From contig NZ_CP120360.1 of NCBI RefSeq assembly GCF_029510815.1, positions 248,001 to 312,000 of the forward strand: a stretch of DNA of 64,000 nt, in the 5' to 3' direction. Shown here one piece after another: positions 51,989-60,981 of this stretch. A program made the translations under genes and the position numbers. Within the stretch, counting starts at the first letter, position 1. Each line of letters begins with the position of its first letter. The notes below the pieces were generated by a model. That model worked only from the letters and a program-made list of their open reading frames with translations. It was not told the origin of the DNA and did no database searches. This DNA comes from Janibacter sp. DB-40 (GTDB taxonomy: Bacteria > Actinomycetota > Actinomycetes > Actinomycetales > Dermatophilaceae).

Positions 51989-52440
51989 TCAGATGTCCGA
52001 GTGAGCGCGCTGGCGCAGGCCTCGGTGCGGTGACCGGTGGCCACGGCGGTCGAAGGCATCCACCCCGAGCGCGACCAGCAGACCCCCGGCCAGTCGGGTG
52101 TGATGCAGTGCGAGATAGCCCAGCGCCACCCCGAGAACCAGCACCCAGATGGCCGCGAACGGGTCGTCCCGGTCCGTCAGCCCCTGCGCGGACTCGACGG
52201 AGCCGCGCACACGGTGAACGCGGTGAGCACGATGAAGGCCCAGGGCGCGATCCGGCGAGACCAGAACGCGAACGCACTGAGCGCGATCGCCAGCACCAGC
52301 CAGGGTGCGGTGCTGCCGACCGCCTGCGTGGTCTCGACATCAGAGGACGCGGACCGCGCAGCGAGGACCCCGCCGAGCACCCCGGTGAGGGTCATCAGCA
52401 CAACCGCCGAGTACTTGAGGAGCACGGCAGGGCTGCTCAT
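51989..52440 (-). pseudogene. Frameshifted small membrane protein
   Basis: The gene starts at ATG 52440 after a clear GGAGG site. The first frame gives SSPAVLLKYSAVVLMTLTGV, VGSTAPWLVLAIALSAFAFW and APWAFIVLTAFTVCAAP, three membrane helices, and then runs to a stop at 52177. A second frame continues the sense from about 52200 (SVESAQGLTDRDDPFAAIWV, LVLGVALGYLALHHTRLAGG) with further helices and ends at 51989. The two parts read as one roughly 150-aa protein, so a single frameshift near 52190-52210 has probably disabled it, unless the assembly has an error there. Function unknown. Confidence 0.6.
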
Positions 52441-52726
52441 GCCAGTCACCTCCGCTCACCTTCTCGCACCCATGGACGCCCTACGGATCGGGACCTCCAG
52501 TATCCTCCCCGATGGAGTGATCCGAGCCGTTTCGTCGGTCACGTCCGCCAGGGGATTGGCGCCGCTGCCGGCACGGACCTGCCGCTCGTGCCGCGTTCGC
52601 CCGGACCGTAGGCTGTCGGTCCGAGCCCCGGGTCTCCAGGGATCTCGCACCGTGCTCCCAGACGGACGTGCTGGGATGGGCGAGGGGCGTTCACGGCCCA
52701 CCCACCACCACGCCCGAGGAGCGACC

Positions 52727-53929
52727 ATGACCGGAGCACTCGTCCTGGACATCGTCCTGCTCCTCGCGCTCGCCGCCTACGTGAGCGGCATGTACCGCAC
52801 CGGCCTCGTCGCCGGCGCCTTCTCCCTCGTCGGCTTCCTCGGTGGCGGCCTGCTCGCGCTGTGGGTGCTGCCCGGCGTCCTCGCCCGCTCGGACCTGGCC
52901 GGCGGGGACCCCCTTCGCAGCGGTGTCCTGCTCGTCGTCGGCGTCCTCATCGCTGCGGCGCTCGGCCAGTCGTTCGGCGCGATGATCGGCCTCCGCCTGC
53001 GCTCGTGGGTGCGCTTCCGGCCGGCCCGGGCGCTCGACTCGCTCCTCGGCGGTGTCGCAGCCCTCCTCGTCGGCGCCGCCGTCGCGTGGTTGGCGGCCTC
53101 GGCCGTCGTCGGAGCCTTCCCGGGCGCCGCGCAGCCCGTGGCCGGATCCAAGGTCATCCAGACCATCGACCGTGCGATGCCGGCGCCCGCGGACACGGTG
53201 CTCGGCGGTGTCTACCGGGCCCTGGGTGCCAACGACTTCCCGCGCGTCTTCACCGGTGTCCGGCCGGAAGCGATCCGACCGGTCGAGCCACCCCCGTCGG
53301 GGGTGGCCGCGGGCCCGGGCATCGACCAGGCGGCCAACTCCGTGGTCAAGGTGAGTGGCCTGGCGGCCGGCTGCGGGCGCGGTCAGACCGGCAGTGGGTG
53401 GGTGGCGGCGCCCCACCGGGTCGTGACGAACGCGCACGTCGTCGCCGGCGTGGACCAGCCCTCGGTCCAGGTCGCCGGGAGCGGGCAGACCTACCCGGCG
53501 ACGACGGTCGCCTTCGACCCGCGACGGGACGTCGCCGTCCTCGCCGTACCCGACCTGACGGCCCCGTCGCTGCCCACGGGGGAGCCGCAGTCGCACGGTG
53601 ACGAGGTGGTGGTCGCCGGCTTCCCCCTCGGGGGGCCCTATGACCTCAAGGCGGGCCGAGTCCGTGAGCTCATCACCGCACGGGGAGCCGGCATCGACGG
53701 CACGCCGGGTGTCAACCGGCAGGTCTACGCGGTCAACACCCGGGTGGAGCAGGGCAACTCCGGCGGGCCCCTGCTGTCACCGACCGGTCAGGTCGTCGGC
53801 ACGATCTTCGCGAAGTCCCAGGCGAACCGGGACACCGGGTACGCACTCACCCTCGAGGAGACCCGGCCCGTTCTCGACCGCGCGGCCCGGGCCACCGAAC
53901 CGGTGTCCACGGGGTCCTGCGCGGCCTAG
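52727..53929 (+). CDS. marP: MarP family periplasmic serine protease
   Basis: This 400-aa protein combines an N-terminal CvpA-like membrane domain with four helices (about residues 3-20, 28-48, 65-83 and 105-125) and a C-terminal trypsin/HtrA-like protease. The catalytic triad is His in VVTNAHVVAG, Asp in RRDVAVLAV and Ser in EQGNSGGPLLS. In mycobacteria, MarP anchors in the membrane and helps cells withstand acid and envelope stress. Two Cys residues in the protease domain (GCGRGQTG and the terminal TGSCAA) could form the disulfide seen in MarP. The ATG at 52727 follows GAGGAGCGACC. The stretch 52441-52726 has no supported gene. Confidence 0.93.
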   Translation: MTGALVLDIVLLLALAAYVSGMYRTGLVAGAFSLVGFLGGGLLALWVLPGVLARSDLAGGDPLRSGVLLVVGVLIAAALGQSFGAMIGLRLRSWVRFRPARALDSLLGGVAALLVGAAVAWLAASAVVGAFPGAAQPVAGSKVIQTIDRAMPAPADTVLGGVYRALGANDFPRVFTGVRPEAIRPVEPPPSGVAAGPGIDQAANSVVKVSGLAAGCGRGQTGSGWVAAPHRVVTNAHVVAGVDQPSVQVAGSGQTYPATTVAFDPRRDVAVLAVPDLTAPSLPTGEPQSHGDEVVVAGFPLGGPYDLKAGRVRELITARGAGIDGTPGVNRQVYAVNTRVEQGNSGGPLLSPTGQVVGTIFAKSQANRDTGYALTLEETRPVLDRAARATEPVSTGSCAA

Positions 53930-55221
53930 GTGTCGTGTGCGGCTTCTTGGCGTGCAACCGGGCCGGTGCGTGCGCGGTCGGCCCCACGGGATCGACGGGC
54001 GGTCGCCCGGAGAGTATGTAGACGGCGTGTCGCCGCGTGTCCATGGTTGAGGATGGTCCGGGCTCCACGAAGGACCGTTGGCCCGCCGGGCAGGTCGCGC
54101 ACGCGCTCCTTGGCGGACTCGACGGGCGTGGCCCGGGGCCGTGCGGCCGGCTGTGCGCGTCCTGCTCGACCCGTCCCGACCAGGACCGACGCCACGACCG
54201 CTTCGACCGCGGTGTCGATGGGCAGGGTGTCGGGGACCGGGACCTCACCCGGCTCGGTGGTTCCGACGGGCTCGTGGAGCGAGGTGAGGTCACCGAGGAC
54301 GCGCACCCGGCTGTCGGCGATCCGATCCGCGATCTCCCGACCGTAGGTCGTGGCTCGCTCGGCTGCCCACTGTGGGAGCACGATCCGGCGCGGCTCACCC
54401 CGCACGTCTGGTTCGGTGCGCAGCATGCGGGCCACTGCCTGGCGGCGATAGGCCAGGGCGTACTCGCGGATGGGAACGCCTCTGCGCCTGAACGCCTCGT
54501 TCTGCCGGCGGAAGAACTCGGCCTCTGCCGGGGACAGCGACCGGTTCGCCGCGCCGCCGTCCGCATCGGCGTTCGTGAGCATGCCGGGCGGCAGATCGAG
54601 CAGGCGTTCGAGCGAGGCAGGCACCCGGGCGGGGTCCGCCTTGTCAGCGATGATCACCGTGACGCGGTCCGGGCCGAGGAGACGCTCCCAACGCTCGACC
54701 ATCCCGGCCTGGTCGCTCTGCCGGTCCCACTGCTCGTCGTGTCGGAGTCCGGGTGGGGTCGCCAGCGCGTCGCGCAGCCACGTCTCGAACGGAGGCGTGA
54801 CCCGGCCGTTCTTGACGATCTCCTGCCAGTACGAGCCCAGCATCCCGGCCAGCGGGCGGAGGGTGATCGCGACGTGGGCGCGCTCTCCGAGTGCGTCGAC
54901 GAAGCGTTGGGCCATCGCGTCATCGGCCTCGCACGCCCATTCGTGGCTGATGAAGATGCGGTTGGTCTCGTCCGCCTCGACTTCCTCCATCAGCTCGTGC
55001 CATGTCGACAGGTCGGGGTACTCCCCTTCGCGTCGGACGCCCATGAAGGCTGCGATCGGCGTGAAGTGGTTCAATCCTGTCCCCGGGTAGCGCACCCCAC
55101 TCCTGAGGAGCGTCGTGCGCCGCTGGGACGCAGCGCGTTGCACCGCCGTGGTGCCGGACTTCATCGCACCGATGTGGAGCAGCCGGGACCGCGGAGGAGT
55201 CGGTGCCACGGATTCCAGCAT
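53926..55221 (-). CDS. Sulfotransferase-like protein
   Basis: This 431-aa protein begins with a PAPS-binding-like P-loop LLHIGAMKSGTTAVQRAA at about residues 14-31. It continues with RIFISHEWACEAD and HVAITLRPLAGMLGSYWQE (about 120-140), the position of the 3'-phosphate binding RDP segment, which here is RPLAG. The C-terminal 80 residues are basic and low in hydrophobicity. Its N-terminal layout resembles actinobacterial sulfotransferase-family proteins that modify carbohydrates. The start ATG is at 55221; the frame upstream to 55308 is not family-like. It converges with marP, overlapping its last 4 bp. Substrate unknown; it may act on the same envelope glycans as the enzyme at 6416. Confidence 0.75.
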   Translation of the reverse strand: MLESVAPTPPRSRLLHIGAMKSGTTAVQRAASQRRTTLLRSGVRYPGTGLNHFTPIAAFMGVRREGEYPDLSTWHELMEEVEADETNRIFISHEWACEADDAMAQRFVDALGERAHVAITLRPLAGMLGSYWQEIVKNGRVTPPFETWLRDALATPPGLRHDEQWDRQSDQAGMVERWERLLGPDRVTVIIADKADPARVPASLERLLDLPPGMLTNADADGGAANRSLSPAEAEFFRRQNEAFRRRGVPIREYALAYRRQAVARMLRTEPDVRGEPRRIVLPQWAAERATTYGREIADRIADSRVRVLGDLTSLHEPVGTTEPGEVPVPDTLPIDTAVEAVVASVLVGTGRAGRAQPAARPRATPVESAKERVRDLPGGPTVLRGARTILNHGHAATRRLHTLRATARRSRGADRARTGPVARQEAAHDT

Positions 55222-55291
55222 GAGCGTCAGGGTAGTAGTCGCGTGCAGGGTGTGACGGTCCCGTCCCGGACGTGGATGGCACGATCGGTGC

Positions 55292-55966
55292 GTGCGACTC
55301 CTCCTCATCCGTCACGGCCAGACGCCCCACAACGTCACGGGGGCGCTCGACACCGCCTTCCCCGGAGCCGGCCTGACCGGTCTGGGGCACGTGCAGGCCC
55401 GCGCCGTCCCCGACGTGCTGACGGAGGCCGTCTCCGGCGTCTACGCCTCACCCCTCGTGCGGACCCAGCTGACGGCCGAGCCGCTCGCGCTCGCGCGCGG
55501 CGTCGACATCCGGGTGCGCAAGGGCCTCGAGGAGATCTCCGCCGGTGAGCTGGAGCTGCGCTCGGACGAGGGGTCCCGCGAGGCCTACATCGCCGCCCTC
55601 GTGCGGTGGATGGGCGGCGACCTCGACTACGTGCTCGGTGGTGGGGAGAGCGGTCGCGGCTTCCTGGCCCGGTACACCTCGGCGGTGGAGGCGATCGCCG
55701 CCGAGCACTCCGACGGGGAGACGGTCGCGCTCTTCAGCCACGGTGCGGCCATCCGCGTCTTCGCGACGGCGGCCGCGCGCCTGACCGCGGCCCGGGCCGC
55801 GGACCTGAGCATCATGAACACCGGCATGGGCGTCCTCGAGGGCGACCCGCGGTCGGGATGGCGCCTGGCCGGCTGGTCCAGCGAGCCGCTCGGGGGCCTC
55901 GACCTCGAGGACCCCGAGGCGCAGGACGTCACCGGCGAGAGCGCCGAGGAGGTCCTGGACGACTGA
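55292..55966 (+). CDS. Histidine phosphatase family protein (phosphoglycerate mutase-like)
   Basis: This 224-aa enzyme has the RHG signature LLLIRHGQTPHN at residues 3-14, whose His forms the phospho-intermediate. The second catalytic His lies in ALFSHGAAIRVFA (about 148-160), and the proton donor Glu is in LEEISAGELE (about 80-90). It removes phosphate from a small molecule or nucleotide; mutases and broad-specificity phosphatases share these motifs. The start is GTG at 55292. The protein has no signal peptide. It is divergent from the sulfotransferase, with about 70 bp between the starts. Confidence 0.9.
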   Translation: MRLLLIRHGQTPHNVTGALDTAFPGAGLTGLGHVQARAVPDVLTEAVSGVYASPLVRTQLTAEPLALARGVDIRVRKGLEEISAGELELRSDEGSREAYIAALVRWMGGDLDYVLGGGESGRGFLARYTSAVEAIAAEHSDGETVALFSHGAAIRVFATAAARLTAARAADLSIMNTGMGVLEGDPRSGWRLAGWSSEPLGGLDLEDPEAQDVTGESAEEVLDD

Positions 55967-55985
55967 CGAGGGGGACGCCCGTGCG

Positions 55986-57707
55986 TCAGCGCACGGCCGC
56001 GGCCGCGTCGAGGATCCCGTCGCCGAAGAAGCCGTTGCGCTCCGTGGTGCCGGTGCACACGGCGCTGGTGCCGCCGCCACCGTCCTCATCGCTGCCGGGC
56101 GCGGTGCACCCGTGGTCGCGGGCGCTGCGGCGCAGGGTCTGCACGACCTCGTCGGGAGCCATCGGGCCGTCGTTCTCGCTGATGACGAGTGCGGCGGCCC
56201 CGCTGACGTGCGGGGCGGCCATCGACGTGCCCATCAGCCACGTGTACAGGCCGCACTGCGCGTCGGGGTCCGGCTCGCCCCGGCCGATGCCCTCGGGGCA
56301 GCCGCGCACGATCCCTTTCTGGGCCCCGGAGACGGTCACCCGCCCCCGGTCGTCGACGTCTCCAGTGGCGAGCAGCTCGTCGCGCGATGCCGTGGAGAGG
56401 ATGGGCAGGCCGTTGTCGTCGCCCGTGCCGCCCGGCGCCGCGAGCGCGACGTCGTCCGAACCGGGGTCGGACGTGTAGTTGGAGAAGCCGCTGCGGGTGA
56501 GGTCCTCGTCGATCGAGGAGACGCCGATGACGTGCGGTCCGTCGAGGGGCAGCTGCCGGCAGTCCCGGTTCAGCGTGCGCTCGTGCGTGCTGCCACCGAA
56601 GTTGGGGCTCGTGTTGTCGGTGCCCGGGTCCGCGAGGTCGCGGGAGTTGTTGCCGGCGGCCGTGACGAGCGTGACGCCCTGCTCGTGGGCGAGCTCGAGG
56701 GACCGACGCATCAGCTCGATGGTCACGTCCTGCGCGGCGGCCTGGGCGGGGGAGTCCTCCGGAGCACCGCCGGGGCAGGAGTAGAGCCAGGGGTCGACGT
56801 AGAAGCTCATGTTGAGCACGTCGAGCTCCTGCCCGGCGCCGGCGGTGATCGCGTTGGCGACGGGGCCGAGGAAGAAGTAGCCGGCGTCCTGGCCGGCGCG
56901 CAGGTCGACGATGCCGACCTCGGGGGCGAGGCCCTGCACGCCCAGCCCGTTGGCCGAGGCGGCGATCGTGCCCGCGACGTGGGTGCCGTGCCCGTTGTCG
57001 TCGCTGCCGACGGGGTCGACGCACCCGTCGTGCTCGCACGCTCCGTCGAGACCGGGGATGTCGGTGACGAAGGACCGCGAGCGCTCCGCGTCCACGCGCT
57101 CGACGAGGTCGGGGTGGCTCGAGTCGACGCCGGTGTCGATGACGCCGACGCGGACGTCGGGGCTGCCGGTGGTGACCGACCGGGCCTCGGCCGCGTTGAT
57201 CTCCGCCATGCCCCACAGCCACCCGTCGAAGGGGTCGCCACCCTCCGGCGGAGCCGGGGGCTGCAGCGTGCTGTCCGCCGGCTCGGTGTCCTCGGGGGAG
57301 GAGGTGGGCTCCTCGTCGGGCGACCAGCCGACGCCCTGGTCGGTCACGGCCTGCACCACCCCGTCGACGTCCTCGGCGCTCGCCCGCACGTCCTCCCGGG
57401 TGCTGCGCAGAGTCACCATGCCGATGCCCCTGTTGACCGAGGTCAGCGCGAGGCCGGCCTGCTCGAGGTCGTCGGCGACGCGGTCGGTCTCCTGCGGGTC
57501 CTCGACGAGGACCACCCAGTCGCGGCCCTTCGCCGGCTGCTCGAAGGTCTCGACGAGCTCCGCCTCCGCCGCACTCGAGGAGGTGGACGACGACCCCGAC
57601 GACGCCGACTCCGATGACGAAGGGGGGTCCCCGCCGGGCAGGGAGCACCCGGCGAGCACGACGGCGAGCACGAGCCCCAGTGCCGCCCCGGTCGCTCGTC
57701 CACGCAT
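55986..57707 (-). CDS. Subtilisin-like serine protease, lipoprotein (S8 family)
   Basis: This exported 573-aa protease has a lipoprotein signal (GAALGLVLAVVLAGC, Cys20) and a Ser-rich linker (residues 28-50). An inhibitor/prodomain-like region of about 120 residues follows (WVVLVEDPQETDRVADDLEQ). The catalytic domain carries Asp in VGVIDTGVDSSHPDL, His in NGHGTHVAGTIAAS, Asn in TAAGNNSRD and Ser in GTSMAAPHVSGAAALV. It probably stays on the outer face of the membrane. The start ATG at 57707 follows AAGGGGGAGACACC; the frame upstream to 57770 is rejected. It runs away from the cobalamin operon. No S8 partner genes (e.g. type VII secretion) are nearby, so it is not the mycosin type. Confidence 0.92.
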   Translation of the reverse strand: MRGRATGAALGLVLAVVLAGCSLPGGDPPSSSESASSGSSSTSSSAAEAELVETFEQPAKGRDWVVLVEDPQETDRVADDLEQAGLALTSVNRGIGMVTLRSTREDVRASAEDVDGVVQAVTDQGVGWSPDEEPTSSPEDTEPADSTLQPPAPPEGGDPFDGWLWGMAEINAAEARSVTTGSPDVRVGVIDTGVDSSHPDLVERVDAERSRSFVTDIPGLDGACEHDGCVDPVGSDDNGHGTHVAGTIAASANGLGVQGLAPEVGIVDLRAGQDAGYFFLGPVANAITAGAGQELDVLNMSFYVDPWLYSCPGGAPEDSPAQAAAQDVTIELMRRSLELAHEQGVTLVTAAGNNSRDLADPGTDNTSPNFGGSTHERTLNRDCRQLPLDGPHVIGVSSIDEDLTRSGFSNYTSDPGSDDVALAAPGGTGDDNGLPILSTASRDELLATGDVDDRGRVTVSGAQKGIVRGCPEGIGRGEPDPDAQCGLYTWLMGTSMAAPHVSGAAALVISENDGPMAPDEVVQTLRRSARDHGCTAPGSDEDGGGGTSAVCTGTTERNGFFGDGILDAAAAVR

Positions 57708-57794
57708 CTGGTGTCTCCCCCTTCGTCCGTGCCGGTCTCCCGCGCAGTCTACGGACGGGCGCACCGACATCGGAGTCGCTGCTAGGGTCCGTCA

Positions 57795-57952
57795 CGAGTC
57801 AGACGCACACCAGTGCAAGGGAATCCGGTGCGAATCCGGAACTGTCGCGCAGCGGTGAGGGTGACTGACGGGGTGTGAACCACTGGGCCGCCAGCCCGGG
57901 AAGGGACCCCGTCGGGACGACCCCGAGTCCGAAAACCTGCTGTCTCGCCGTC
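57795..57952 (+). ncRNA. Cobalamin riboswitch
   Basis: The leader contains the cobalamin riboswitch landmarks in order: AAGGGAATCCGGTGCGAATC with CGGAACTGTCGCGCAGCGGT, then the GTGTGAACCACTGGGCCGCC-AGCCCGGG region, then GAGTCCGAAAACCTGCTGT, which is the B12-box end. It lies 50 bp before the permease gene, so binding of adenosylcobalamin or a related corrinoid should reduce expression of the importer operon. Confidence 0.93.
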
Positions 57953-58001
57953 ATCCGTACGGGCCTCGCGATCTGGGCCCCTGATGCAGGTGGAGTCTCG
58001 C

Positions 58002-59060
58002 ATGTCCCACGACCGACCCGGCGGGCGCCGTGTGCCCGTCCGCCCTCTCCTCGTCCTCCTCCTCGCGCTGACCATCGGCAGCGCGGTGCTCTCCCTCGCG
58101 CTCGGCTCGGAGCCGCTCGCGGTCTCCGGGGTGCTCGACGTGCTCCGCGCCCGTCTCGCCGGCACGCCCGGTCTGGACCCGACCCTCGACACGATCGTCT
58201 GGGACCTGCGGGCCCCGCGGGTCGTCACGGGCATGGTCGTCGGGGCCGGTCTGGCGATGGCCGGAGCCTGCATGCAGACCCTCGTGCGCAACCCGCTGGC
58301 CGACCCCTACCTCCTGGGGGTCTCCTCGGGCGCCGGTGTGGGGGCGACCCTCGTCATCGTGCTCGGCGTCCTCGGCGGCCTCGGCGTGTGGGCGCTGTCG
58401 CTCGGTGCCCTCGCTGGTGCCCTCGCGGCGACGGCCCTCGTCTTCGGCATCTCGATGTGGCAGGGCGGCATCACCCCCCTTCGCCTCGTGCTGACGGGTG
58501 TCGTGATGTCCGCCGCCTTCTCGTCCGTCTCGAGCTTCCTCGTCTTCGTCAGCGCCGATCCGCGGGCGACCCAGTCGGTGCTCTTCTGGCTCCTCGGGAG
58601 CCTCTCCGGGTCGGTGTGGGACCGCGTCCTGCCCTCGGCGGTCGTCGTGGCCCTCGCGATGGTGGTGCTCATGGCCCTGCACTCGTGGCTCGATGCGCTG
58701 GCGGCCGGGGCGGACGTCGCCGCCGGGCTCGGCGTGCCGGTGAGGACCCTGCGCATCGGTCTCTTCGTCATCACCTCGGTGCTCGTCGGTGTGCTCGTGG
58801 CCGTCTCCGGCGGCATCGGCTTCGTCGGCCTCGTCGTGCCGCACCTCGCCCGCATCCTCGTCGGGGCACTGCACCGCAGCGTGCTGCCGGTCGCCGCGGT
58901 GGGCGGGGCCCTCTTCCTGCTCTGGGTCGACGTCGCCGCCCGCGTCGTCGTGCGACCCCAGGAGATCCCGCTGAGCGTCGTCACCGGCCTCGTCGGTGCC
59001 CCGATCTTCCTGCTGCTCCTCGGTCGGCGTCACTACACCTACTCGGGGGGCGGCGAATGA
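58002..59060 (+). CDS. btuC: Vitamin B12 ABC transporter permease (FecCD family)
   Basis: This 352-aa membrane protein has about 9-10 hydrophobic helices, starting VPVRPLLVLLLALTIGSAVL. Family motifs include RAPRVVTGMVVGAGLAMAGA, MQTLVRNPLADPYLLGVSSG and the cytoplasmic coupling segment GGIGFVGLVVPHLARILVGA. The cobalamin riboswitch upstream supports uptake of cobalamin; FecCD members also handle iron-siderophores. The ATG at 58002 has GGTGGAG; an in-frame ATG at 57984 lacks it. It overlaps the ATPase gene (ATGA). Confidence 0.93.
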   Translation: MSHDRPGGRRVPVRPLLVLLLALTIGSAVLSLALGSEPLAVSGVLDVLRARLAGTPGLDPTLDTIVWDLRAPRVVTGMVVGAGLAMAGACMQTLVRNPLADPYLLGVSSGAGVGATLVIVLGVLGGLGVWALSLGALAGALAATALVFGISMWQGGITPLRLVLTGVVMSAAFSSVSSFLVFVSADPRATQSVLFWLLGSLSGSVWDRVLPSAVVVALAMVVLMALHSWLDALAAGADVAAGLGVPVRTLRIGLFVITSVLVGVLVAVSGGIGFVGLVVPHLARILVGALHRSVLPVAAVGGALFLLWVDVAARVVVRPQEIPLSVVTGLVGAPIFLLLLGRRHYTYSGGGE

Positions 59061-59869
59061 CCCACCTCTCCTGCCGCGGGCTCACCTGCGCCGTCGGCGA
59101 GCGCACGATCCTCTCCGACGTCGACCTCGACATCGGGCGCGGCGAGATGGTCGCGCTCGTCGGCCGCAACGGCAGCGGCAAGTCCACGCTCATCCGCACG
59201 CTGACCGGCCTGCGGCCGCCGGCCGCCGGGTCGGTGCACGTCGACGGCACCGACCTCACCGCTCTCTCGCCCCGCCGGCGCGCCGGTCACCTCGCCCACG
59301 TCGGCCAGGAGGAGGGCCCGCCCGAGGACCTGCTCGTCGGCGAGATGGTCGCCATGGGGCGCATCCCGCACCGGCGACCGTGGTCCGCCGGGACGAAGGG
59401 GGAGGAGCGCCTCGTCCTCGACGCCCTCGCCGCGGTCGGGCTGGCCGAGCAGGTCGACCGGCCCTGCCAGCACCTGTCGGGCGGTGAGCGACGGCGGGCG
59501 ATGCTCGCGCGCGGCCTCGCCCAGGGCACCGACCTGCTCGTCCTCGACGAGCCGACCAACCACCTCGACGTCCACCACCAGATCCAGCTGCTGGAGACCG
59601 TCCGCGGCCTCGGCCGCACGGTCCTGGCGGCCGTGCACGACCTGTCGCTGGCCGCCGCGCACTTCGACCGGGTGGCCGTGCTGCACGAGGGGCGGTTGCA
59701 CGCGTTCGGGGAGCCCACCGAGGTCCTCTCCGCGGACACCCTGCGCGAGGTCTTCGCCGTCGACGCCGTCCGTCTCACCGACCCGGCCACCGGCCGGGTC
59801 CACCTCTCCCTCGGCCCGGGAGCACTCCCCACGGCCGCCGCAGTCGCCACCCGGAAGGCCCTCGCATGA
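59057..59869 (+). CDS. btuD: Vitamin B12 ABC transporter ATP-binding protein
   Basis: This 270-aa ATPase has Walker A VGRNGSGKST at residues 35-44, Q-loop HVGQEEG near 82, signature HLSGGERRR at about 139-147, Walker B LLVLDEPTN at 157-165 and H-loop AVHDLSLAA near 195. It drives the transporter with the permease before it and the binding protein after it; all three genes share ATGA overlaps (59057 and 59866), giving a compact operon under the riboswitch. Corrinoid specificity is inferred from the riboswitch. Confidence 0.93.
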   Translation: MTHLSCRGLTCAVGERTILSDVDLDIGRGEMVALVGRNGSGKSTLIRTLTGLRPPAAGSVHVDGTDLTALSPRRRAGHLAHVGQEEGPPEDLLVGEMVAMGRIPHRRPWSAGTKGEERLVLDALAAVGLAEQVDRPCQHLSGGERRRAMLARGLAQGTDLLVLDEPTNHLDVHHQIQLLETVRGLGRTVLAAVHDLSLAAAHFDRVAVLHEGRLHAFGEPTEVLSADTLREVFAVDAVRLTDPATGRVHLSLGPGALPTAAAVATRKALA

Positions 59870-60933
59870 CCCGCCGTCGCACCGTGCGCACCACCGCCGC
59901 CCTCGCTCTCGTCGCAGCCGTCCTCGCCGGGTGCGGCACCGGGGGCTCCGGTGGTACCGGTCACGGCGCCGGCTCCGCCGCGGCGGAGCCGGGCGGGGCG
60001 ACGGTGACCAACTGCGACCGGGAGGTGGCCCTCCCTTCGCCCGCGGAGCGGATGTACGTCACCGGCGACGGCAACCTGCTCTCGCTGGTCCTCGCCCTGG
60101 GCGCCGAGGAGCAGGTCGCCGGGGTGACCGGACTCGACGACGGCAGGGAGGCCCTGTCCACCGTCTACGGGCAGGACGTCGTGGAGGGTCTGCCGGTCGC
60201 CTCCCCCGACCGCCCGACGCTGGAGAACGCCATCGCGCACGAGCCGGACGTCGTGGTCTCCGGGTGGAGCTACGGCTTCTCCGACGAGCAGAACTTCACC
60301 CCGGGAGGGCTCGCGGAGCACGGCATCGGTGCCTACGTCCTCTCGGAGAGCTGCCGGCAGGAGGGCGGCGCCCGCGGGACGATGCCGCCGTGGGAGGCGC
60401 TCTACGCCGACCTGGCCAACCTCGGCAGGATCACCGGGCACCCGGGTCGCGCGGACGCGGTGGTGGAGGACATCGAGGAGCGCCGCCGGGCCCTGGAGCA
60501 GGCTCCGCAGGCGCAGGAGCCCCCGACGGTCTTCCTCTTCGACTCGGGGACGAAGGAGATCTTCACCTCCGGGTCGTACGGCGGACCGCAGGCGATCATC
60601 GAGACGGCCGGCGCGCGGAACGCGACCGGTGATGTCGCGGACACGTGGACCGAGGTCTCGTGGGAGCGGCTCGTGACCTCCCAGCCGGACGCCATCGCCT
60701 TCGTCGACTACCCGGGCCAGACCTTCGAGCAGAAGGTGGAGGTCCTCGAGACCAACCCGGCGACGAAGGACCTGCCGGCCGTGGAGGAGGAGCGCTACGT
60801 CAACCTCCCGATCGCGGCGTGGACGAGCGGGCCGTTGAACATCGACGCCGCCGAGCAGCTGCGGGTCACCCTCGAGCGTCACGGCCTGGTCCCCGAGAGC
60901 GCCATCGAGCCCCGGCACGACCTGCGACCGTGA
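59866..60933 (+). CDS. btuF: Vitamin B12 ABC transporter substrate-binding lipoprotein
   Basis: This 355-aa periplasmic-binding lipoprotein has a basic N-terminus (MTRRRTVRTTAA), a hydrophobic stretch and the lipobox LAGC (Cys23), followed by a Gly/Ser-rich linker. The class-III binding-protein fold is shown by VTNCDREVALPSPAERMYV, VLALGAEEQVAGVTGL, HEPDVVVSGWSYGF and PWEALYADLANLGRITG. It catches cobalamin or a metal complex outside the cell and hands it to the permease. It starts inside the stop of the ATPase gene. After the stop there is a short gap before the next unit. Confidence 0.9.
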   Translation: MTRRRTVRTTAALALVAAVLAGCGTGGSGGTGHGAGSAAAEPGGATVTNCDREVALPSPAERMYVTGDGNLLSLVLALGAEEQVAGVTGLDDGREALSTVYGQDVVEGLPVASPDRPTLENAIAHEPDVVVSGWSYGFSDEQNFTPGGLAEHGIGAYVLSESCRQEGGARGTMPPWEALYADLANLGRITGHPGRADAVVEDIEERRRALEQAPQAQEPPTVFLFDSGTKEIFTSGSYGGPQAIIETAGARNATGDVADTWTEVSWERLVTSQPDAIAFVDYPGQTFEQKVEVLETNPATKDLPAVEEERYVNLPIAAWTSGPLNIDAAEQLRVTLERHGLVPESAIEPRHDLRP

Positions 60934-60981
60934 TCGCGAGAAGGGGTCGGCATCCGTGTGTGGGGTGACTATGGTGCAGGT

